Position numbers and translations under genes: made by a program. Positions 34,631 through 42,145 of a stretch of 42,307 nt of DNA are shown here, one piece after another (positions within the stretch are counted from its first letter, which is position 1; each line of letters begins with the position of its first letter). The notes beneath the pieces are model-generated. The model was not told the origin of the DNA, searched no databases, and saw nothing but the letters and a program-made list of their open reading frames with translations. This DNA is from a virus: positions 1 through 42,307 of the IMG/VR virus record IMGVR_UViG_3300010389_000039; one strand, written 5' to 3'.

Positions 34631-36280
34631 ATGGCACAAGAAGTATACTTAGGTAATCCCAATCTAAAAAAAGCAAATACAAAGATTGAGTTTACTGCTG
34701 AACAAATTGAAGAGTTTATCAAATGTAAGCAGGATCCAGTATATTTCGCTCAAAATTATATCAAGATTGTTAACGTTGATGAAGGTCTTGTGCCTTTTAA
34801 AATGTGGAAGTTTCAGGAAGGTTTAATTAGAAAATTCCACGAAAATAGATTTAATATCTGTATGATGCCTCGACAGACTGGTAAGTCTACCACGTCTGTA
34901 TCTTATCTGTTACACTACGCAGTTTTTAATGATAATGTAAATATTGGTATTCTTGCCAACAAAGCATCCACTGCTAGAGACCTTCTTGCACGTCTTCAAA
35001 CTGCATATGAAAACTTACCGAGATGGATGCAGCAGGGTATTCTTGCATGGAACAAAGGTAGTCTAGAGCTAGAGAACGGTAGTAAGATTCTTGCAGCGTC
35101 TACATCTGCTGCTGCCGTTCGTGGTATGACATTTAATATTTTGTTCTTGGACGAATTTGCGTTCGTTCCAAATCATATTGCAGACGACTTCTTTAGTTCA
35201 GTTTATCCTACGATCTCATCTGGTAAATCAACCAAGATTATTATTGTTTCTACCCCCAAGGGTATGAACCACTTCTATCGCATGTGGCATGATGCGGAAA
35301 GAGGTGCAAGTGAATATGTTCCTACTCAGGTTCACTGGTCAGAAGTTCCTGGTAGAGATGAGAAGTGGCGAGAACAAACAGTCAAGAACACCAGTGAACA
35401 GCAGTTTAAGGTTGAGTTTGAATGTGAGTTTTTAGGATCTGTTGATACTCTGATTGCACCAGGAAAACTTAGGAGTCTAGTTTATGATTCTCCTATAAAA
35501 TCAAACAAAGGATTGGACGTTTATGAAGAACCAATCAAAGATCATGATTATGTTTGCACAGTTGACGTTGCGAGAGGAGTTGGTGAAGACTATTCGGCAT
35601 TTATTTTAGTTGACATCACATCATTCCCTCACAAACTTGTAGCAAAATATAGAAAGAATGATATCAAACCAATGCTATTCCCAAATATTATCTGGGAAAC
35701 CTGCAAAGCATACAATGATGCATTTGTCTTATGTGAGGTGAATGACATTGGAGATCAAGTGGCGAGTATTCTACAATATGACCTTGAGTATCAAAACCTC
35801 TTGATGTGTTCTATGAGAGGTAGAGCAGGGCAGATTGTTGGACAAGGTTTCTCCGGTAAGAAGACACAGTTAGGTGTGAAGATGTCTAAAACTGTAAAGA
35901 AAGTTGGATCACTCAACCTCAAAACAATAATCGAAGCAGATAAACTACTATTCAAAGATTATGAAGTTATAAGTGAATTGACTACTTTTATTTCAAAGAG
36001 TAATTCCTTTGAGGCAGAAGACGGTTGTAATGATGACCTTGCTATGTGTCTTGTCATCTATGCTTGGTTGGTAGCACAAGACTACTTTAAAGAACTTACT
36101 GACCAGGATGTTAGAAAGAGACTGTATGAAGAACAAAAAAATCAAATTGAACAGGACATGGCACCATTCGGTTTTATGGATGATGGACTAGGAGACAGTA
36201 GTTTTGTTGACGCTGATGGTGACCGATGGTATGCTGATGAGTATGGTGATAGATCTTTTATGTGGGATTACTTATCATGA
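34631..36280 (+). CDS. 17: gp17 terminase large subunit (packaging ATPase and nuclease)
   Basis: The product has 549 residues; T4 gp17 has 610. It pumps DNA into the prohead at the portal and cuts it. Motifs: Walker A MPRQTGKST (residues 79-87, Lys85), Walker B ILFLDE (170-175), and the coupling motif VSTPKG (206-211) in the ATPase domain. In the RNase H-like nuclease domain the acidic residues are D312 (VDVARG), E369 (LCEVND) and D468/D469 (NDDLAM). All are intact, so the enzyme should be active. A ribosome site AGGTGA (34,618-34,623) lies 7 bases before the ATG. The last four bases overlap the next gene (ATGA). The small subunit gp16 is 5.5 kb upstream instead of adjacent. Confidence 0.97.
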   Translation: MAQEVYLGNPNLKKANTKIEFTAEQIEEFIKCKQDPVYFAQNYIKIVNVDEGLVPFKMWKFQEGLIRKFHENRFNICMMPRQTGKSTTSVSYLLHYAVFNDNVNIGILANKASTARDLLARLQTAYENLPRWMQQGILAWNKGSLELENGSKILAASTSAAAVRGMTFNILFLDEFAFVPNHIADDFFSSVYPTISSGKSTKIIIVSTPKGMNHFYRMWHDAERGASEYVPTQVHWSEVPGRDEKWREQTVKNTSEQQFKVEFECEFLGSVDTLIAPGKLRSLVYDSPIKSNKGLDVYEEPIKDHDYVCTVDVARGVGEDYSAFILVDITSFPHKLVAKYRKNDIKPMLFPNIIWETCKAYNDAFVLCEVNDIGDQVASILQYDLEYQNLLMCSMRGRAGQIVGQGFSGKKTQLGVKMSKTVKKVGSLNLKTIIEADKLLFKDYEVISELTTFISKSNSFEAEDGCNDDLAMCLVIYAWLVAQDYFKELTDQDVRKRLYEEQKNQIEQDMAPFGFMDDGLGDSSFVDADGDRWYADEYGDRSFMWDYLS

Positions 36281-36462
36281 CGGAAAACGACGGATATATA
36301 TCAATTGAATTGAACATTCATGGCATTCGCTGTATTCATAGAGGACTGTCTCTAGCATGTGAAAATTGGTCTGGTGGAGATCCAGAAGAGCAACAGAATC
36401 TTATTGCAATGAGAGATAATTTTTTTCGTTTAATCCTAGAGAATCAATTTGATGAATATTGA
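36277..36462 (+). CDS. Small protein of unknown function after gp17
   Basis: The product has 61 residues from ATG 36,277 in an ATGA overlap with the gp17 stop; an upstream TTG-like extension into gp17 is unlikely. The sequence (YISIELNIHGIRCIHRGLSL, ENWSGGDPEEQQNL, FFRLILENQFDEY) is acidic-amphipathic, with one predicted helix at its end. It has no recognisable domain. It is coupled to gp17 and overlaps the next gene's start, so all three are probably translated from one message. It could be a small packaging or regulatory protein. Confidence 0.6.
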   Translation: MTENDGYISIELNIHGIRCIHRGLSLACENWSGGDPEEQQNLIAMRDNFFRLILENQFDEY

Positions 36463-36682
36463 AGATCAATTTTCACTTGAACATGTTCTCTTCAATGAAA
36501 GAAAGTGCAGGACTTGTGGAGAGAAGAAAAATATATTAGAGGATTTTTATAGAACTCGAAAAGACAAAGGTTCTGTCCCTTCATCATATTCATATGAGTG
36601 TAAGGAATGCACTAAAAAGAGAGTACTAGAGACAAGAAAAAGGATACATTATCATAGAGAATGGGAATATCCAGACTGGTAA
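36452..36682 (+). CDS. Small CxxC zinc-ribbon protein
   Basis: The product has 76 residues from ATG 36,452; an in-frame TTG lies one codon earlier. Residues about 19-54 have CRTCGEKK and CKECTKK, two CxxC knuckles spaced about 27 residues apart with EDFYRTRKDKG between, the common small phage zinc-ribbon pattern. The C-terminal tail is basic (RKRIHYHREW). Similar ribbons are found in phage HNH-type nucleases and in transcription-related proteins, but no HNH residues are present here. It overlaps the preceding gene by 11 bases and is followed by the gp18 promoter region. Confidence 0.65.
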   Translation: MNIEDQFSLEHVLFNERKCRTCGEKKNILEDFYRTRKDKGSVPSSYSYECKECTKKRVLETRKRIHYHREWEYPDW

Positions 36683-36764
36683 GTCGTTCACGTCCAGTTT
36701 ACCCCCTCTAAATAACCATAATTTATAAATAATCTTAGACTTTAACAGATCTAAGGAGAAAGAA
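36683..36764 (+). promoter_or_regulatory. gp18 promoter region with two late-promoter motifs and a ribosome site
   Basis: CTAAATAA (36,708-36,715) and a perfect T4-type TATAAATA (36,724-36,731) lie 50 and 34 bases before the gp18 ATG. AAGGAG (36,753-36,758) is 6 bases before the start. This is the best late promoter in the window and fits the high expression expected for sheath protein. A weak hairpin (ACTGG/CCAGT) precedes the promoters, without a T-run. Confidence 0.75.
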
Positions 36765-38987
36765 ATGGCAGTAGCGTTATTGTCTCCTGGTGTACTTATC
36801 AGAGAGGTTGATCTCACTGTAGGTAGGGCAGAAAACGTCGTTGATAATATCGGCGCTATTTGTGGACCCTTCCAAAAAGGACCAGTTGACGATCCTTATA
36901 CCATTGAAACAGAGCAAGAGTTAATCGAAGTATTTGGAAAACCAATCAGCACTGATGCTCAGTATGAGTATTGGATGTCTGCTAGTTCTTTCTTGAGCTA
37001 TGGCGGTGTCCTCAAAGTTGTTAGAACTGACGGTTCATCTTTAAACAACGCCAATGCTGGTAACGATCAATATTCAGATCTATCTCTGAAGATCAAAAAC
37101 TACGACGATTATAAGGATAACTATCAAACTGATACCGGTTGGACTTATGCTGCAAAGAACCCTGGTTCTTGGGCAAATGGATTAAAGGTTTGCTACATCG
37201 ATGATATTGCTGACCAAACCGTTGGTGTTGGCACCACCAGTCTTGCTGGTATTGGTATCACTGTTGGTTATGGTGTTACCGTTGGACTGACTAATTTGGT
37301 TGTTCCTGATGTTGCCACTGGCACTATCTCTACGATCACCACTGGTTTTATTAAGGGTATCGTTACTGGCGTTTCAACTGACGCTGATGGTTCAGAATCA
37401 ACCTTCGATGTTAAGTGGATATCTCGCGTCAATGCAGTTGGTGCAGGTGCTACGGAAACTTTAATTTCTTACCAAAAGAATTCCGATTCTGCTTCAATCT
37501 CGATTGGTAGCACCTATCAAGACGACACTTCCCTGGTCTTTAAAAACAGTGCTGGCACTGTAACTGGATCTGGTGTTTCTGCTGTAACTGCTGTTGACTG
37601 GTATGATCAGCAAAAACTCCTGATCAACAATGGCGATGTCTTCTGGAAGAGCATTGCTCCAAAACCAGTTTCCAACAACTATGTTACTGAGCGTCAAGGT
37701 TACAACGATGGTATCAACATCTGTATCGTTGATGACGAGGGTGCTGTAACTGGTATTCAAGGCAATATTGTTGAGAAGTTCTCTTCACTGTCTAAGGCAG
37801 TTGACACGGTATCTTCTGTAAATGCTCCTCAGAAGATCTGGTATAAGGACTTCCTCGCAGACTTCTCTGAATACGTCTACGCTGGTGTTAATGCATCTTC
37901 CGATGAAGATACTTATTGGGGCACAGTTCCTAGAGCGACTGGTTTCTCAACTAATTTCGTTCCTTACACCACATCCGAAGGTCTCTGGGGTCAAAAAGCA
38001 CAGGGCATCACTTATTCCGCAATCGGTAACGTAGGTTATGGATTGAGTGTTGGTGTTGATTACTCTGGATCAAATGGAATGAAGGCAACTCTTGGTGATC
38101 TGATCACTTCTTACAACCTCTTCCGCGACAAGGAGAAAGAGGATGTAGATTTCCTGATCATGGGTCCATCGATCAACGGCATCGAAGAGTCGCAATCTAA
38201 AGCAAATAGACTTATCTCTATTGCTGAGCAGAGACAAGACTGTATGGCAGTTGTTTCTCCTCACAGAAGTGGTGTCGTTGGTGTAAACGATGATGACACT
38301 CAGACCGAAAACATCATCAAGTTTGCCAACAGCATTAAGTCTTCTTCTTACGGTGTCATCGACTCTGGTTATAAGTACACTTATGACCGCTTCAACAACC
38401 AGTTCCGTTACATTCCAACGAATGCTGACGTTGCTGGTCTTATGGTTCGCACTAACCTTAGAGCGTTCCCATGGTTCTCACCCGCTGGTCAGCAGCGCGG
38501 TGTATTGAACAATGCCGTTAAACTGGCATACAATCCTGGCAAGAACCAGAGAGACGAACTGTATCAAGCAAGAGTTAACTCTATTTCTTTCCAACCTGGT
38601 ATCGGCATTCTTCTCTTTGGTGATAAGACTGCCCTTGGTTATGCCTCCGCGTTCGATAGAATCAACGTAAGGCGACTCTTCCTGACTGTAGAGCAAGCCT
38701 TAGAGGGTGCTGCTAAAGCGCAATTGTTTGAACTCAATGATGAGATTACCAGAACCAACTTTGTTAACATCGTAGAACCTTATCTCCGCGATGTTCAGGC
38801 AAAGAGAGGTATCTATGACTTCCTGGTCATTTGCGACGAGACAAACAACACTCCTGATGTCATTGACAACAATGAGTTTAGAGCGGACATCTTCCTGAAG
38901 CCCGCCAAGTCCATCAACTATGTCTCCCTCACATTCGTTGCTACTCGCACGGGTGTCTCCTTTGAGGAAGTCGCTGGTAGAGTTTGA
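36765..38987 (+). CDS. 18: gp18 contractile tail sheath protein
   Basis: The product has 740 residues, against 659 in T4 gp18. It polymerises around the gp19 tube and contracts at infection. The N-terminus (LLSPGVLIREVDLTVGRAEN; GPVDDPYTIETEQELIEVFG; YGGVLKVVRTDG) and the C-terminal core (NNAVKLAYNPGKNQRDELYQ near 582; SISFQPGIGILLFGDKTALG; RRLFLTVEQALEG; NEFRADIFLKPAKSINYVSL) are the sheath signature. Residues about 145-300 are glycine/valine/threonine-rich (TVGVGTTSLAGIGITVGYGV) and probably form the variable outer domain that accounts for the extra length. Codons end in C (AAC, TTC, ATC) more often than in gp7, as expected for highly expressed phage genes. Confidence 0.97.
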   Translation: MAVALLSPGVLIREVDLTVGRAENVVDNIGAICGPFQKGPVDDPYTIETEQELIEVFGKPISTDAQYEYWMSASSFLSYGGVLKVVRTDGSSLNNANAGNDQYSDLSLKIKNYDDYKDNYQTDTGWTYAAKNPGSWANGLKVCYIDDIADQTVGVGTTSLAGIGITVGYGVTVGLTNLVVPDVATGTISTITTGFIKGIVTGVSTDADGSESTFDVKWISRVNAVGAGATETLISYQKNSDSASISIGSTYQDDTSLVFKNSAGTVTGSGVSAVTAVDWYDQQKLLINNGDVFWKSIAPKPVSNNYVTERQGYNDGINICIVDDEGAVTGIQGNIVEKFSSLSKAVDTVSSVNAPQKIWYKDFLADFSEYVYAGVNASSDEDTYWGTVPRATGFSTNFVPYTTSEGLWGQKAQGITYSAIGNVGYGLSVGVDYSGSNGMKATLGDLITSYNLFRDKEKEDVDFLIMGPSINGIEESQSKANRLISIAEQRQDCMAVVSPHRSGVVGVNDDDTQTENIIKFANSIKSSSYGVIDSGYKYTYDRFNNQFRYIPTNADVAGLMVRTNLRAFPWFSPAGQQRGVLNNAVKLAYNPGKNQRDELYQARVNSISFQPGIGILLFGDKTALGYASAFDRINVRRLFLTVEQALEGAAKAQLFELNDEITRTNFVNIVEPYLRDVQAKRGIYDFLVICDETNNTPDVIDNNEFRADIFLKPAKSINYVSLTFVATRTGVSFEEVAGRV

Positions 38988-39025
38988 TAACCCCTTTACG
39001 AAGATTCCACGGAGAGTAACGAACA

Positions 39026-39658
39026 ATGGCTGAATCCCCTCAAATTAAAACTATTTCAAACTTTAAGTCTGTACTTAAGGGGGGCGGTGCCCGCCCCAAT
39101 CTATTTGAAGTAACCATTCCTGAGTTCCCTGGTTATGTAACCAAGGACGGTGAAATGCTGAAGGATCTTACATTCATGTGCAAGTCTGCCAACCTTCCAG
39201 CATCTAACACTGCTTCTGTTGATGTTCCTTTCAGAGGTCGTATTCTGAAAGTTGCTGGTGATAGAACCTTTGATCCCTGGACCCTCACTATCATCAATGA
39301 CGAAGACTTTAGAATTCGTCATGCGATGGAACAGTGGATGAATGGTATCAACAAACTGTCTAACTACACTGGCGCATCTAATCCTAACAGTTACATGGTT
39401 GACGCTTATGTCTACCAGTTAGGTAAAGGATCTGGTGGTCAAATCGAAACAACTACTGCTGTTCCTGATGCTGGTGCTGGCAGAGTAGCTGGAACTAAAG
39501 CAAATGTATTGAGATCATATCGTTTCTACGATATCTTCCCAACGAACATTTCTGAGGTTGCCCTTTCTTATGATACAAGTGACACGATCGAAGAGTTTAC
39601 TGTTGAATTCCAAGTTCAATACTTTGAAATCGCTAATGGTCCTGGCGCACTTAACTAA
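39026..39658 (+). CDS. 19: gp19 tail tube protein
   Basis: The product has 210 residues, against 163 in T4 gp19, which forms the inner tail tube by stacking hexamers. The conserved parts are SVLKGGGARPNLFEVTIPEF (about 15-34), LTFMCKSANLPASNTASVDV (about 48-67), PFRGRILKVAGDRTFDPWTL (about 68-87), INDEDFRIRHAMEQWMNGIN (about 89-108), and the C-terminal YRFYDIFPTNISEVALSYDT. The insertion around 138-158 (KGSGGQIETTTAV and neighbours) is family-variable. GGAGAG lies about 11 bases before the ATG. C-ending codons are frequent, as in gp18. A strong GC hairpin lies 55-71 bases into the gene. Confidence 0.96.
   Translation: MAESPQIKTISNFKSVLKGGGARPNLFEVTIPEFPGYVTKDGEMLKDLTFMCKSANLPASNTASVDVPFRGRILKVAGDRTFDPWTLTIINDEDFRIRHAMEQWMNGINKLSNYTGASNPNSYMVDAYVYQLGKGSGGQIETTTAVPDAGAGRVAGTKANVLRSYRFYDIFPTNISEVALSYDTSDTIEEFTVEFQVQYFEIANGPGALN
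39081..39097 (+). repeat. Very GC-rich 7-bp hairpin near the 5' end of gp19
   Basis: GGGGCGG (39,081-39,087) and CCGCCCC (39,091-39,097) are exact reverse complements with a TGC loop. All seven pairs are G-C in an AT-rich genome, about 55 bases after the start codon. It encodes the conserved GGARP. There is no T-run, so it is not a typical terminator. Confidence 0.9.
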
Positions 39659-39662
39659 ATAG
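39655..39662 (+). promoter_or_regulatory. Candidate late promoter (CTAAATAG) before gp20
   Basis: CTAAATAG overlaps the gp19 stop and ends 25 bases before the gp20 ATG at 39,688. It matches the motif found before the modular Lys/Cys-rich gene. Confidence 0.5.
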
Positions 39663-39687
39663 TTAATAATCAAGTCACAACAATATA

Positions 39688-41364
39688 ATGGCAAAACTTT
39701 TCGGTTTTTCTATTGAAGATTCTGAACAAGAATCTAAATCAGTGGTCAGTCCTGTTCCTCCTTCAAACGAGGACGGGAATGACCACTATATTACGTCTGG
39801 ATTTTTTGGATCCTACGTTGACATAGAAGGAACATATAAAAACGAAGTTGAACTTATTCGTCGTTATAGAGAGATGGCACTTCATCCAGAAGTGGATAGT
39901 GCCATCGAAGATATTGTAAACGAAGCAATTGTAAGCGACCTTAATGACAGTCCAGTTGAAATTGAACTGTCAAATCTCAATGCTTCAGAAGGAATTAAGA
40001 AGATTATAAGAGAAGAGTTCAAATCTATTAAAGATCTTTTGGACTTTGATAAAAAGTCTCATGAAATCTATCGTAACTGGTATATCGATGGAAGACTTTA
40101 TTATCATAAAGTCATTGACTTAAAGAAACCAGAAGAGGGAATCAAAGAACTTCGTTATATTGACGCAACAAAGATGAAGTTTGTGCGTCATGCAAAGAAA
40201 ACATCAAAAGATTTTGGTGTAACCGCAAGAAAAGAATCTGTCAATTCTATTGACATGGCATTCCCAGAAATTGAAGAATACTTTGTTTATACTCCTAAAC
40301 TCAACTATCCTGTTGGAAATCCTGCTGCATCACAAGATCAGAAGGGTGTTAGGTTCTCAAAAGATTCTATCGCATATTGCACCTCTGGTCTTGTAGATAG
40401 AAACAAGGGTTCAACTCTTTCGTATCTTCACAAAGCAATCAAAGCACTCAATCAATTGAGAATGATTGAAGACTCTCTTGTCATCTATCGTTTAAGTAGA
40501 GCACCTGAGCGTAGAATCTTCTATATTGATGTTGGTAATCTTCCTAAGGTAAAAGCAGAGCAATATCTGCGTGATGTGATGTCACGTTACCGTAATAAGT
40601 TGGTATACAATGCCAACACTGGTGAGATCCGTGATGATAAGAAGTTTATGTCCATGATGGAAGACTTCTGGTTACCACGTAGAGAAGGTGGTCGTGGTAC
40701 AGAAATTACAACTCTTCCTGGTGGACAAAATCTTGGCGAACTGACTGACGTTGAGTATTTCAAGAAGAAACTCTACAAGTCACTGAATGTTCCTATCTCT
40801 CGCATTGAAGGTGATGGTGGATTTAACCTTGGACGTTCTTCTGAGATTTTGAGAGACGAACTTAAGTTTAGTAAGTTTGTTGGTCGTTTAAGAAAAAGAT
40901 TCTCAGCGATGTTCCTTGACATGCTGAGAACTCAATTACTTTTGAAAAACATTGTTACTCCCGAAGATTGGGAAATGATGTCGGAGCATATTCAGTTTGA
41001 TTTCCTCTATGACAATCACTTTGCTGAATTGAAAGAAGCAGAACTCATGGAGAATAGAATCAATCTGGCAGCTACTGCAGAACCTTATGTTGGCAAATAC
41101 TTCTCACAGGATTATGTTCGCCGTAAGATTATCCGCCAAACTGATGCTGATATTTTGGAAGAGGATGCAAAAATCGAACAAGAAATCAAGGATGGAATCA
41201 TCGTTGATCCTCTTGAAGCAGCAATGGCAGTTGATGGTATGCAACCAGGAATGCCACAAGAAGGGGCAGTTGGAACTGGTCCAGATTTAGGTCAACCTGT
41301 AATGGAACCAGACCTTGAAAAGCAAGGAAAGAAAACTGAAGCACCCGAAGGTGGAGAAATATAA
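39688..41364 (+). CDS. 20: gp20 portal vertex protein
   Basis: The product has 558 residues, against 524 in T4 gp20, the dodecameric portal at the head vertex that docks gp17 and, later, the neck. Signature parts are YREMALHPEVDSAIEDIVNE (about 60-79), YHKVIDLKKPEEGIKELRYI, YLHKAIKALNQLRMIEDSLV (about 246-265), IYRLSRAPERRIFYIDVGNL (about 266-285), NTGEIRDDKKFMSMMEDFWL and PRREGGRGTEITTLPGGQNL (about 331-350). The C-terminal ~45 residues are Met/Pro/Gly/Glu-rich and flexible. The gene lies 29 bases after gp19. A long hairpin spans its codons 18-34. Confidence 0.97.
   Translation: MAKLFGFSIEDSEQESKSVVSPVPPSNEDGNDHYITSGFFGSYVDIEGTYKNEVELIRRYREMALHPEVDSAIEDIVNEAIVSDLNDSPVEIELSNLNASEGIKKIIREEFKSIKDLLDFDKKSHEIYRNWYIDGRLYYHKVIDLKKPEEGIKELRYIDATKMKFVRHAKKTSKDFGVTARKESVNSIDMAFPEIEEYFVYTPKLNYPVGNPAASQDQKGVRFSKDSIAYCTSGLVDRNKGSTLSYLHKAIKALNQLRMIEDSLVIYRLSRAPERRIFYIDVGNLPKVKAEQYLRDVMSRYRNKLVYNANTGEIRDDKKFMSMMEDFWLPRREGGRGTEITTLPGGQNLGELTDVEYFKKKLYKSLNVPISRIEGDGGFNLGRSSEILRDELKFSKFVGRLRKRFSAMFLDMLRTQLLLKNIVTPEDWEMMSEHIQFDFLYDNHFAELKEAELMENRINLAATAEPYVGKYFSQDYVRRKIIRQTDADILEEDAKIEQEIKDGIIVDPLEAAMAVDGMQPGMPQEGAVGTGPDLGQPVMEPDLEKQGKKTEAPEGGEI
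39741..39787 (+). repeat. Long imperfect hairpin near the 5' end of gp20
   Basis: AGTGGTCA (39,741-39,748) pairs exactly with TGACCACT (39,780-39,787). After one mismatch, TCCTGT pairs with ACGGGA (one G-T pair). After a one-base bulge, CCTC pairs with GAGG around the loop CTTCAAAC. This gives about 18 pairs in 47 bases, starting 54 bases into the gene. Confidence 0.85.
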
Positions 41365-41371
41365 ATAAATA
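41360..41371 (+). promoter_or_regulatory. Candidate late promoter (TATAAATA) before gp67
   Basis: A perfect TATAAATA (41,360-41,367) overlaps the gp20 stop codon, and a second overlapping AATAAATA follows (41,364-41,371). The ATG of the gp67-like gene is 23-27 bases downstream. Confidence 0.65.
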
Positions 41372-41393
41372 TAGTATTAATACATTCTAGAAC

Positions 41394-41573
41394 ATGGAAG
41401 AATTAATGGATTTGATGGTGAGTGGTGAGTCTCCATCTGATGTTTCTGACAAACTCAAAGAAATTCTGTATGCAAAAGCAGCAGAAAGAGTTGATAGTCT
41501 GAGACCAGGTGCTGCCAATTCCCTCTTTGGTAATGATGAAGTTGAAACCGAAACCGAATCAGAGGAGGAGTAA
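41394..41573 (+). CDS. 67: gp67-like prohead core protein (59 residues)
   Basis: A 59-codon gene lies between gp20 and the next gene, starting at ATG 41,394 and ending with TAA 41,571-41,573 that overlaps the following ATG. The product is MEELMDLMVSGESPSDVSDK, then LKEILYAKAAERVDSLRPGA, with an acidic C-terminus (NDEVETETESEEE). T4 gp67 has the same shape: a short helical N-terminal half and a very acidic tail, in the same place between genes 20 and 21. It is a prohead core component. The assignment rests on position and composition, not a detailed alignment. AGGAGGAG at its 3' end provides the next gene's ribosome site. Confidence 0.75.
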   Translation: MEELMDLMVSGESPSDVSDKLKEILYAKAAERVDSLRPGAANSLFGNDEVETETESEEE

Positions 41574-42145
41574 TGGCTCATAATCCAATTGTGGGCACTG
41601 GTACATATTTTGCTAGTGCAAATGGAATTAGTACATCCGAAGCATTTTCTGTGAGATGTGATTCTCTTAGAATTAGTGCAGTTGGGACAGAAGATGTCAA
41701 TGTTGCTATTGGAACAGATCCAACAGCAACTGATACGGATTATGTAATTCTTAGCAATACATCTGATACTCTTTCACTAACACCTAAGTCACAACCAGTT
41801 ATTGGTTTGACTACTGGAACCTCAACCACTCTTCATTTTCCAGAAGGAACTGGTTGCACTTTCAATGTTGGTGATACTGTTACATTAACTGGTGTCACTC
41901 CAAGTTCTCTCAACTTCTCACACGCTGCGGTAGAAAGAATTTTAGTTAACGCTTCCTCTCAACCAGGATATTTTTCTACTCGCGCCGTCATTACTTATGA
42001 TAGTTCTTCTGATACTGTAAGTGGTGCATCAACAGCAACATTCAGCGGTGCCGAAATAAGAAACTCGCTCAAAGTTTCTGCCAAAGCTGGTGGAACAGGA
42101 ACAAACATTCAACTCATTCAAGTCCAAACAAGCGGTATTTCCTAA
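41573..42145 (+). CDS. Virion-like protein of unknown function at the gp68 position
   Basis: The product has 190 residues. It is Ser/Thr/Gly/Val-rich with alternating hydrophobic residues and should be beta-structured. Motifs are GTGTYFASANGISTSEAFSV (about 8-27), TLHFPEGTGCTFNVGDTVTL (about 86-105), FSHAAVERILVN and GYFSTRAVITYDSSSDT. It does not look like T4 gp68, a helical core protein that occupies this slot in T4. A head decoration or other structural role is possible. A very strong ribosome site (AGAGGAGGAG, 41,561-41,570) lies just before its ATG. The stop overlaps the gp21 start (TAATG). Confidence 0.65.
   Translation: MAHNPIVGTGTYFASANGISTSEAFSVRCDSLRISAVGTEDVNVAIGTDPTATDTDYVILSNTSDTLSLTPKSQPVIGLTTGTSTTLHFPEGTGCTFNVGDTVTLTGVTPSSLNFSHAAVERILVNASSQPGYFSTRAVITYDSSSDTVSGASTATFSGAEIRNSLKVSAKAGGTGTNIQLIQVQTSGIS

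Noticed and set aside
36262-36276. Upstream start for the 61-residue protein inside gp17
   Set aside because: ATG 36,277 in an ATGA overlap with the gp17 stop is the simpler start.
36675-36698. ACTGG/CCAGT stem before gp18 as a terminator
   Set aside because: Five pairs, a 14-base loop and no T-run.
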